NCBI GenBank assembly: GCA_030589965.1
Contig: JAUUZM010000007.1
Span: 1-20,255 of the forward strand
Length of the DNA: 20,255 nt
Source: Bacteroides sp.
GTDB lineage: Bacteria > Bacteroidota > Bacteroidia > Bacteroidales > SM23-62
Direction of reading: 5' to 3'
Under the pieces are notes generated by a model. That model saw only the letters and a program-made list of their open reading frames with translations. It did no database searches and was not told the DNA's origin. Both the position numbers and the translations under genes were made by a program. Positions 1 through 5,956 of the stretch are shown here, piece after piece. The first letter of the stretch is position 1. The number at the start of each line of letters is the position of its first letter.

Positions 1-220
1 AACTACCCTTAAATGATTTGCTGGTAGATTTTCCGGCACTTTTACACAAATCCAAATAATCATCAACTGCTTCTTTGAATGATGAATTTAGATTCTTGAC
101 ACTGCTGCCCTCAAAGGTAACCAGGTCTTCAACCCCTTCAAGTTTACCATAAAAAACCTCGTCCTCTGAGCTATAATGAACAGACCCTATTAAGTCCTTG
201 TATTTCAGTACATCTTTCAT
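1..220 (-). CDS. hicB: HicB-family antitoxin (partial, 3' end outside window)
   Basis: The first 73 codons are present; the gene runs off the left edge. The visible part begins MKDVLKYKDLIGSVHYS and continues through FYGKLEGV, LVTFEGSSV and FKEAVDDYLDLC, the usual order of the partially degraded RNase H-like HicB fold that binds and neutralises HicA. The C-terminal DNA-binding part, normally a ribbon-helix-helix used for autoregulation, lies outside the window. The ATG (220-218) overlaps the hicA stop codon in an ATGA overlap, so translation of toxin and antitoxin is probably coupled. Toxin-first order is typical for hicAB. The family call rests on pattern recognition and the neighbouring gene; whether the gene is intact cannot be seen here. 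Confidence 0.85.
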   Translation of the reverse strand, partial: MKDVLKYKDLIGSVHYSSEDEVFYGKLEGVEDLVTFEGSSVKNLNSSFKEAVDDYLDLCKSAGKSTSKSFKGS

Positions 221-474
221 ATGAGTTTTTCCTTATTAAGTTCATTAATAATGTATTCAACCTGGTATAACTTAAGAACCGGCTTCGGATGAGGTTTATG
301 CAATCTGATTATATGATTAGTTTCCTTTTTAATGAATGCTCTTCTGGACCCTGCCGTTTTTCCAGTATTTATCTCCTCGTAACCGAAATTAGATAGTGGC
401 TTTTCAAGCTCTGAATACGTAAAATCCCTTGGTTTCCGTAAAAGTCGATTGATGAGCTTTTCTTTTCTGGTCAT
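217..474 (-). CDS. hicA: HicA-family mRNA interferase toxin
   Basis: An 85-residue protein with the small HicA (YcfA-like) fold, known in the family to cleave mRNA. Visible features are a basic N-terminus, GYEEINTGKTAGSRRAF (residues 31-47) and HIIRLHKPHPKP (54-65), then a C-terminal helix. Many HicA toxins have a Gly-Ser-His motif carrying the catalytic histidine; here the position reads Gly42-Ser43-Arg44, while histidines occur at 54, 59 and 62. I recall a Bacteroidota subfamily with the same GSR pattern, so this is probably a subfamily trait rather than decay, but toxicity cannot be assumed. The gene is first in a two-gene operon and shares an ATGA overlap with hicB. A candidate promoter lies just upstream. 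Length is normal for HicA. Confidence 0.85.
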   Translation of the reverse strand: MTRKEKLINRLLRKPRDFTYSELEKPLSNFGYEEINTGKTAGSRRAFIKKETNHIIRLHKPHPKPVLKLYQVEYIINELNKEKLI

Positions 475-497
475 TACATGTAACTGAAATATAGTTG

Positions 498-528
498 CAA
501 ATTAATCCAAATTTTGAAATAATCCAAA
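498..528 (-). promoter_or_regulatory. Candidate Bacteroidota promoter for hicAB
   Basis: On the minus strand a TTTG (528-525) is followed after 19 nt by TTAATTTG (505-498), which fits the Bacteroidota -33 / -7 pattern TTTG ... TAnnTTTG with one mismatch. Transcription would start about 15-20 nt before the hicA ATG at 474. Predicted by eye only. Confidence 0.4.
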
Positions 529-748
529 AATCATATCTGGAATCCTGATTATTACAGATTTTCAGTCAATAATGATTGAAATAGCAAAAATTGTATTATT
601 GATCAGGAAAATACTTGGCCCCCAATATTTCCAGGTGACTTCTTCGGATTTGGGACTGTACCTGGATTTCAGCAATCGACAAGTGATAAGAACAAAAAGG
701 GGATACTTTCTGAGAAAAGAAACAGGGTTGTCTTTTTCGGAAAATCCG

Positions 749-920
749 AAAGTCACACCTTAGTGACTTTTTTCCAAATGTGTGACTTTTTACTTCATTC
801 GCGTATGCTTAGATGGCATTACAGTAAGCTGTGTGACAGCATTATACGGTAAGGTAAAATATACATAACCAATGTTCATTAGTCACCATCCTGTGAAGAA
901 GTCACCACTCTGTGACTTTT
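749..920. repeat. Cluster of AGTCAC-N6-GTGACT inverted repeats
   Basis: Six exact copies of AGTCAC or its complement GTGACT lie at 751, 763, 782, 881, 900 and 912, with a near copy GTGACA at 833. They form two clean inverted repeats with a 6-nt spacer: AAAGTCAC / GTGACTTT (749-756 and 763-770) and AAGTCAC / GTGACTT (899-905 and 912-918). A third, TCAC / GTGA (883-886 and 893-896), also has a 6-nt spacer. The GTGACT copies at 763, 782 and 912 are each followed by a T-run of four to six. They could be operator sites for a dimeric regulator, or terminator-like hairpins; the sequence alone does not decide. Confidence 0.7.
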
Positions 921-1066
921 AAAAAACTGGAAATGGGGTAGGAGGCAGGAAAGTGATACCGAAGGTGTTCCGATGTAGTTTAGAAAAATGGGGTATCTCC
1001 AAGGAAAATACTTGTTGATTCTTACAGGATTTCACACTATTTTGTAAAAGAATAAACTTCCTCAGA

Positions 1067-1632
1067 ATGAAGCAGCCTGGAGCAATCACCGTATCTATTC
1101 TTTTTTTCTTACTTATTGCGTTTTTACCAGTTGGAGAAACACTGGCCGAAACATCTGAATCTCAGAAGCCAAATATTGTATTTATAAAAACCAACAGTGA
1201 TAACCCCTTCTTTCTATTTATTTCCTATACAATTCCTCACTATTCTGATTATCCTAAAGATAGTCCGGATCATTACATGGTTTCTTCAGATGAACCCTAT
1301 TCTGAAAAGGACTGGCCACAAATGGCCAAAAACTATGCGGCCATGATATCCCGAATGGATACAGAATGTTCAGGCCGGGAGCCAAAATTATAAAATGATT
1401 GCCTTCTGGGACATTCTTTCAAGCATCGCTGATATTATAGGTTACCCGGGCACTTTACCTACAGATGGACTTTCCTTTCTGCCTGAACTCAGGGGCAAAA
1501 CTGGTATGAAACATGAATATTTGTACTGGGATTACGGACATGTCAGGCCAACCTATAAGCAAGCCCTGAGGATGGGAGATTGAGTAGATAGACAATCGGA
1601 TTCCAGGATTGAACTTGAGGAGGTATTCATTT
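1067..1632 (+). pseudogene. Secreted sulfatase, degraded by deletions and frameshift
   Basis: Three separated pieces of a secreted sulfatase remain in order. Codons from 1067 encode a signal peptide (about residues 1-27, ending ETLA) and KPNIVFI, the usual start of the sulfatase domain. The frame then jumps directly to NPFFLFISYTIPH and KNYAAMISRMD, which in intact sulfatases lie in the middle of the domain. After a stop near 1393, a different frame (1395-1583) gives FWDILSSIADI, DGLSFLPELRGK, EYLYWDYG and KQALRMGD, matching the C-terminal part. RIELEEVFI up to about 1632 may be a last trace. The Asp pair of the metal site and the CxPSR motif that becomes formylglycine are missing, so no activity is possible. 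It suggests a lost ability to desulfate glycans. No intact sulfatase or SusC/SusD pair is nearby. Confidence 0.85.
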
Positions 1633-1654
1633 AATAATTCAATCAATTACCCTG

Positions 1655-2347
1655 TTATTTTCGATCCCTGACACGATTTATCTGTTTCAGAGCCTCACGC
1701 TTGCTTAGTCCCGATAGCTCAGGGTGAGCATCTACGAATTCTGAGACCACCTGAGGATCTGTTTTGGAGTATTCCCTCAGTGTCCATCCGATGGCTTTCC
1801 TGATCCAGAAACTTTTATGATGAGAGAGTTCAGTGATGAATCCGAAAAGAAGATCAAGATCAGTATCCTTTTTATATTTTAGCTGGAAGAGCAGGCAGCT
1901 GCGCTGAAGCCATATATTATCAGATGACATCCATTTTTCAGTGTTTGAAGGAATAAGATCCGGATAACGTTTGAAAAGTTCGCCGACAAACCAGGCAGAG
2001 AGCCCGTCCACAGTATCCCACCAGGACTTGCTTGTAATAAGGAATTCAAGAAGTGGAAGGTTTTCCGGTGAGAGGTTCTTTTTCATTCGGTTCATCAGGT
2101 CCAGTTGAGTGAACTGGCATTCCCTTTCATCCGTTTCCCAGAGTTTGCGGGAAATATTTTCGATCTCTTTCCAGTCCGGCAGTCCGGTTTCCTTAATATA
2201 CGCACCCATCAATGCCCTTCTGTCCGGTGTAGCTATCCCATAGAATTCAAACTGGTTCTTCATGTACTTTTTCATCTGAAGCGCCCGAACCGGATCCCGG
2301 TTTGCCTCGTACTTACTGATGAGCGGATTCAGGTATGGATGGATCAT
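1655..2347 (-). CDS. AlkD-like DNA alkylation repair protein (HEAT-repeat glycosylase family)
   Basis: A 230-residue all-helical protein of the AlkD / DNA_alkylation family, whose characterised members remove positively charged alkylated bases such as 3-methyladenine and 7-methylguanine without flipping them. Residues matching the AlkD active site are visible: Trp110 and Asp114 in KSWWDTVDGL, Arg149 in WLQRSCLLFQ, and Trp188 in FWIRKAIGWTLREY (180-193). Length is typical of the family. The ATG at 2347 lies 5 nt after the stop of the serine hydrolase gene, so it is very likely the last gene of the dapF operon. No terminator hairpin with a U-run was seen after the stop; the sulfatase relic converges on it at about 1632. 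The substrate is inferred from the family. Confidence 0.88.
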   Translation of the reverse strand: MIHPYLNPLISKYEANRDPVRALQMKKYMKNQFEFYGIATPDRRALMGAYIKETGLPDWKEIENISRKLWETDERECQFTQLDLMNRMKKNLSPENLPLLEFLITSKSWWDTVDGLSAWFVGELFKRYPDLIPSNTEKWMSSDNIWLQRSCLLFQLKYKKDTDLDLLFGFITELSHHKSFWIRKAIGWTLREYSKTDPQVVSEFVDAHPELSGLSKREALKQINRVRDRK

Positions 2348-2352
2348 AGGTA

Positions 2353-3219
2353 TTAAAACTTATAGGCAGCTTTCTCCAGGTTCTTTACTGTTTTAAAGGC
2401 CCGTGGAGGGGAGAGGTAATTCTCAAGGAAATGATAGATCTCCAATCTTATTTCCCGTGCTTTCCTGTTATCCAAACGATTGAATGAATGTCCGCCGGGA
2501 AGTTCTTCATAGATCTTGTATTCAAACTTTTTATTTTCTGCTTTGAGGGACTTAATTAGGTGTTCCACTTCCAGGACATTAACGTCGTCATCGTTGGTAT
2601 TGGTGTGGATCAGCAAGGGAGTCTTCAGCTTATGTGCCTGCCAGGCGGGAGATCTTCGCCGGTATTCCTCCAGGTTATCATGGGCCGATTTTCCGATGTG
2701 ATAATCCGCCGAATATAATTCTCGGTAATCTTGTGTCTGATAACCCATCCTTGCCACAAGGTCACTGACCGGAACTCCGGCATAAGCAACTTTGTAGTTT
2801 TCCGGATGATCGAAAACATTCATCAATGAAATTAATCCCCCATGGCTCCAGCCTATTATTCCCACGCGGTTTTGATCAACCATTTCGCAATTAGCGATCA
2901 TGTATTCCCTGCTTGCATCTACATCCTCGACCTCCAGTCCACCGTAATCTATCTTCTCATAATGTCCCTTTCCATAGCCTGTACTTCCTCTGTATTCCGC
3001 CGCGACGACAATGTATTGCTGGGCCATTAACTCCCTGACTATATGTGTGTAATAGGTAGAGAAATCACTATGCACCCCACCGTGTGGAAATACAATCAGA
3101 GGATATTTTTTGGAAGGGTCAAGGTCTTTCGGAATAAAGACATAGGACCAGAATTTGATGGGGTTCCCGTATCCCAGGGATGTGGGATTTTCCTCTTTCC
3201 AGAGGGGCGGACCTGTCAT
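2353..3219 (-). CDS. S9-like prolyl oligopeptidase-family serine hydrolase, probably 5'-truncated
   Basis: A 288-residue alpha/beta hydrolase of the prolyl oligopeptidase (S9) type. The core is complete: PHGGVH (45-50) for the oxyanion region, YRGSTGYG (76-83), nucleophile Ser125 in GWSHGG, an Asp of the NDDDV stretch (209-213), and His244 in PGGHSF. The only normal start in frame is the ATG at 3219, which gives no signal peptide. However, the frame stays open upstream to 3291 and encodes SLDDVLWYHKIGDLAYIDKV, which reads as genuine family sequence; relatives I recall have this stretch preceded by a signal peptide. The open frame meets the dapF stop at 3285-3294 with no ATG, GTG or TTG available. 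The gene therefore looks fused to dapF by a deletion that removed its export signal. The product may be cytosolic, or the gene may be decaying. Confidence 0.8.
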   Translation of the reverse strand: MTGPPLWKEENPTSLGYGNPIKFWSYVFIPKDLDPSKKYPLIVFPHGGVHSDFSTYYTHIVRELMAQQYIVVAAEYRGSTGYGKGHYEKIDYGGLEVEDVDASREYMIANCEMVDQNRVGIIGWSHGGLISLMNVFDHPENYKVAYAGVPVSDLVARMGYQTQDYRELYSADYHIGKSAHDNLEEYRRRSPAWQAHKLKTPLLIHTNTNDDDVNVLEVEHLIKSLKAENKKFEYKIYEELPGGHSFNRLDNRKAREIRLEIYHFLENYLSPPRAFKTVKNLEKAAYKF

Positions 3220-3284
3220 GTAAACCTTGTCAATATATGCCAGGTCCCCAATCTTATGATACCATAGAACATCATCCAGTGATT

Positions 3285-4067
3285 TTAGGTTTCAATACTG
3301 CCCTGGTAAACAAATTCTGCGGGACCTTCCAGGATAATATTTCGAAAATTATGTTCTCCTTCTTTCCGGAAGGAAACTTTGAGGTCCCCGCCACGGGTCC
3401 GGATATCAAATTCAAGCGCATCGTCAGGATCCCGCAGGGAGGCACTTAGAGCCGAAGCAACCACCCCGGTTCCGCAAGAAAAGGTTTCGTTCTCAACACC
3501 ACGTTCATAGGTGCGTACATAGAGCCCATCAGGTTTTTGTTCCACGAAATTCACATTGATTCCCTCGGCTTTGAAGGCATTGCTTGTTCTGATTTTTCTT
3601 CCCAGGCTGAGCACATCCATATTTTCCAGATCTTCCACAAATCTGACATAATGCGGTGAGCCAGTATCCAGTTCAAAATGCTCGGGTTTAACTCTTACTG
3701 AATTGACAGATTGCATTTTAAGCTGGATCTGAGCGGGACTGATAATTTTTGCCACATGTGTTCCGTCAATGGCGGTAAAAGTTGTTGCCTTGCCACAAAG
3801 CTTCATTTGAAATGCAAAGGCGGCAGCACAGCGACCTCCATTGCCACACATACTCCCTTCCTTCCCGTCTGCATTGAAATAGACCATGCGGAAATCGGTA
3901 TCCTCATCTTTTCGAATAAGAATCAGACCATCTGCCCCAATGCCGAACCTTCGTTCACAAAGTTGCCTGATCAATTCATGGTTATCAGCAGGGAATTCAG
4001 AACCGGGATCATTGATCATAATGAAATCATTTCCCGTCCCATGGTATTTTTGAAATTTGACAATCAC
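3285..4067 (-). CDS. dapF: Diaminopimelate epimerase
   Basis: DapF interconverts LL- and meso-diaminopimelate in the cytoplasm, the penultimate step to lysine and the source of meso-DAP for peptidoglycan. It is a PLP-independent two-cysteine enzyme; both catalytic cysteines are seen, Cys74 in MCGNGGR and Cys198 in SCGTG. Other family signatures are YHGTGNDF (8-15), RFGIGADG (40-47), FNADGKEGSMCGN (64-76) and YERGVENET (187-195). Length (260) is normal. The start codon is GTG (4067-4065); no ATG lies close upstream in frame, and the N-terminus VIVKFQKYHGTGND is the expected one. It is the first gene of a minus-strand run with the S9 hydrolase and AlkD and is divergent from the Deg protease. 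The C-terminus ends naturally, so the truncation at the junction affected only the downstream gene. Confidence 0.96.
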   Translation of the reverse strand: MIVKFQKYHGTGNDFIMINDPGSEFPADNHELIRQLCERRFGIGADGLILIRKDEDTDFRMVYFNADGKEGSMCGNGGRCAAAFAFQMKLCGKATTFTAIDGTHVAKIISPAQIQLKMQSVNSVRVKPEHFELDTGSPHYVRFVEDLENMDVLSLGRKIRTSNAFKAEGINVNFVEQKPDGLYVRTYERGVENETFSCGTGVVASALSASLRDPDDALEFDIRTRGGDLKVSFRKEGEHNFRNIILEGPAEFVYQGSIET

Positions 4068-4091
4068 CGGTATTATGTTAAATATTTCTAA

Positions 4092-4106
4092 AAATACTAA
4101 GTATTT
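4092..4106. repeat. 15-bp palindrome between divergent dapF and deg genes
   Basis: AAATAC-TAA-GTATTT is a perfect 6-bp inverted repeat with a 3-nt centre, 25 nt upstream of the dapF start. It could be an operator or simply AT-rich symmetry. No partner regulator can be named. Confidence 0.4.
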
Positions 4107-4149
4107 GTAACATAATGAATCTTCAACTCGTTTTGAATTTGTAGTTTTG
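4104..4149 (+). promoter_or_regulatory. Candidate promoter region of the Deg protease gene
   Basis: TTTG (4104-4107) followed after 20 nt by TCGTTTTG (4128-4135) fits the Bacteroidota pattern with one mismatch. A perfect -7 match TAGTTTTG lies at 4142-4149 but has no TTTG at the right distance. Either would leave a leader of about 120-135 nt before the ATG at 4275. Confidence 0.35.
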
Positions 4150-4199
4150 GGTTATTAACCCCTGTTAATTAATAAATCTCCTAACCTCGCGGCGCGAGG
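4149..4199 (+). repeat. Two inverted repeats in the deg leader
   Basis: GGGTTA-T-TAACCC (4149-4161) is a perfect palindrome beginning at the end of the candidate -7 box. CCTCGC-GGC-GCGAGG (4185-4199) is a GC-rich 6-bp stem with a 3-nt loop in an otherwise AT-rich leader. The second would form a stable RNA hairpin about 75 nt upstream of the start codon. There is no U-run, so it is not a standard terminator. Confidence 0.5.
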
Positions 4200-4274
4200 A
4201 AGACGTCGAGTTTATAAATTACCAGGGGTAAACAAATTAAGTTTACAGTTGTTATACAGATAAATTGCATTGAT

Positions 4275-5705
4275 ATGAAAGCAAAGCGAATTATTGGATC
4301 CATGTTATTGGCGGTTCTTGGAGGAATTATCGCAGTAATTATATATAGTACAATAGAAAAGGATGAATCGCATACCCTTATCCAGGAATCTCCCAGGATG
4401 CGCTATGTGAATCTTCCTTCCCCCTCTGAAGATGGGCCTTCCAATTTTACTCTGGCTGCTGAGATTGCTGTAGATGCTGTCGTTCATGTTAAAATGAAGG
4501 CATTCAGGGAAGGCTCCGGCAACCCATTCTATGATTTCTTTTTCGGAACTCCCGAAAGTAGTGATGAACCGAGGGTTGTAGGGTATGGATCTGGGGTAAT
4601 TCTAACTTCGGATGGTTATATCGTAACAAATAATCACGTAATTGAGGGATCACAGGCAGTGGAAGTAGTGTTGAACGACAAGCGGACTTATGATGCCACT
4701 GTCGTGGGATTGGATCCAACCACGGATCTTGCTGTGCTTAAAATCGATTCAGATAACCTGCCATTTCTGGAATTTGGGAATTCCGACAAATTACGTCTGG
4801 GAGAATGGGTTCTTGCCGTAGGAAATCCGTATAATCGTACATCAACTGTGACTGCCGGCATTGTTAGTGCCAAGGCCAGAAATATCAATATCTTAAGGGC
4901 TGAACTTGCACTTGAATCCTTTATTCAGACGGATGCAGCGGTAAATCCGGGTAACAGCGGAGGAGCACTTGTCAATACCAGCGGAGAGCTGGTCGGGATA
5001 AATGCAGCTATTGCATCCAGGACCGGTGCTTTTACCGGATATTCTTTTGCAATTCCTGTAAGCATCGTCCAGAAGGTTACGAAAGACATCATCGAATACG
5101 GCGCAGTTCAACGGGCCATCCTTGGTGTGACTATTGTTGAGCTGGATGCTGAGCAGGCAAAGAAGTACAATATTGATGCTATTAAAGGCGTTCTTGTAAC
5201 AGGACTAAGACCCGAAGGAGCCGCGATAGATGCAGGCATCGAACAATATGATGTGATTACAGCTATCAACGGTGTTAAGGTCAACAGTCCAGCTGAACTC
5301 CAGGAACAGGTAAGCCGCTACAGACCCAGCGATAAGATTTCTGTTACATTAAACCGTAAGAATAAGAAAATTCAAATGGATGTGGTATTGAGAAATACCC
5401 GGGGTGGAACAGGAATTGTTGAAAAAGAGGTAGAAATATCTGCACTTGGGGCGAGTTTTGATAAAATTTCATCCAGTGACAAGGAGAGACTTGGGATAAG
5501 CAGCGGTGTGAAAGTTTCAGGTATCCGTGGAGGAAAGTTCCGCAGTGCCGGGATCAGAGAAGGTTTTATTGTTACAGAGATGAATGATGAAAAGGTTAGC
5601 AGTATCGAAGATATTGAAGGAATTCTGGAGACATCGGATGGTGGTGTTTATATTGAGGGGATTTATCCTGACGGATTAATTGCATATTACGCAATACGTT
5701 TGTAA
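4275..5705 (+). CDS. HtrA/Deg-family periplasmic serine protease (Do-like)
   Basis: A 476-residue trypsin-like protease of the DegP/DegQ type, which degrades or holds misfolded envelope proteins. The N-terminus has one hydrophobic segment (about residues 6-26), either an uncleaved anchor or a signal peptide, so the rest is periplasmic. The catalytic triad is complete: His121 in TNNHVIEG, Asp151 in TTDLAVLKI, Ser228 in NPGNSGGAL. Two PDZ domains follow, about 278-372 and 385-476; the second is shorter and less typical. The gene is divergent from dapF behind a leader of about 200 nt with two inverted repeats, which suggests stress-regulated expression, although no regulator site is recognised. 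It precedes rpoD in the same direction but with a 251-nt gap and a separate promoter candidate. Whether it is the DegP or DegQ orthologue cannot be decided. Confidence 0.95.
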   Translation: MKAKRIIGSMLLAVLGGIIAVIIYSTIEKDESHTLIQESPRMRYVNLPSPSEDGPSNFTLAAEIAVDAVVHVKMKAFREGSGNPFYDFFFGTPESSDEPRVVGYGSGVILTSDGYIVTNNHVIEGSQAVEVVLNDKRTYDATVVGLDPTTDLAVLKIDSDNLPFLEFGNSDKLRLGEWVLAVGNPYNRTSTVTAGIVSAKARNINILRAELALESFIQTDAAVNPGNSGGALVNTSGELVGINAAIASRTGAFTGYSFAIPVSIVQKVTKDIIEYGAVQRAILGVTIVELDAEQAKKYNIDAIKGVLVTGLRPEGAAIDAGIEQYDVITAINGVKVNSPAELQEQVSRYRPSDKISVTLNRKNKKIQMDVVLRNTRGGTGIVEKEVEISALGASFDKISSSDKERLGISSGVKVSGIRGGKFRSAGIREGFIVTEMNDEKVSSIEDIEGILETSDGGVYIEGIYPDGLIAYYAIRL

Positions 5706-5777
5706 CTTTGCGCTTTCAACCGAATTTACTTTCCTTGCTGGTAAAAAGGGACTTAAAAGATTAAAGCTTTACATGAA

Positions 5778-5805
5778 ACCTTATCTCATTATCTGGAGAT
5801 AAGGT
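5778..5805. repeat. Perfect 10-bp inverted repeat between deg and rpoD
   Basis: ACCTTATCTC (5778-5787), an 8-nt loop and GAGATAAGGT (5796-5805) form a perfect stem 72 nt after the protease stop. No T-run follows on either strand. It may serve as a factor-dependent or processed 3' end of the protease mRNA, or as an operator for rpoD. Confidence 0.55.
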
Positions 5806-5901
5806 AGACTCTGCGCTGATCGTAAGTCATAGTTTTTGAACTAAGTAATTGTCAATGAGGAAATAAAATACAGGCAGGATGTTAAATACCTGTTATTTAT
5901 C

Positions 5902-5932
5902 TTGACTTTGATCTGAAAAGGGTCTAATTTCG
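5902..5932 (+). promoter_or_regulatory. Candidate rpoD promoter
   Basis: TTG (5902-5904, within CTTGAC) and TAATTTCG (5925-5932) are separated by 20 nt and match the Bacteroidota -33 / -7 pattern with one mismatch in the -7 box. Transcription would begin near 5938, about 20 nt before the start codon. Confidence 0.5.
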
Positions 5933-5945
5933 CAATCTAAATTTT

Positions 5946-5952
5946 GAGGAGG
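5946..5952 (+). promoter_or_regulatory. Strong Shine-Dalgarno of rpoD
   Basis: GAGGAGG ends 4 nt before the ATG at 5957. Such an extended purine match is uncommon in Bacteroidota, where most genes lack a strong Shine-Dalgarno. It supports this start and efficient translation. Confidence 0.6.
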
Positions 5953-5956
5953 AATA

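Larger units (their letters stand above)
475..1066. other. 592-nt stretch without a convincing gene
   Basis: Between hicA and the sulfatase relic there is no ORF I recognise. From about 562 to 763 both strands happen to be open (63 and 64 codons), but neither translation matches a family I know and the plus-strand frame ends inside a hairpin. The half from 749 to 920 carries repeated AGTCAC / GTGACT units (listed separately). A small inverted repeat TCAAT-AATG-ATTGA lies near 565-580. The region may be a remnant of a dispersed repeat or a decayed gene; that is inference. Confidence 0.5.

Noticed and set aside
749..920. CRISPR-like array
   Set aside because: The repeated unit is only 6-8 nt per arm, spacing is irregular and no cas gene is present.
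3285..3300. Programmed frameshift producing a DapF-hydrolase fusion
   Set aside because: No heptameric slippery sequence or downstream stem is evident, and DapF ends naturally; a deletion scar is simpler.
3711..4091. 126-codon plus-strand ORF opposite dapF
   Set aside because: Lies antisense to a clearly intact dapF with all catalytic motifs; its translation has no family resemblance.
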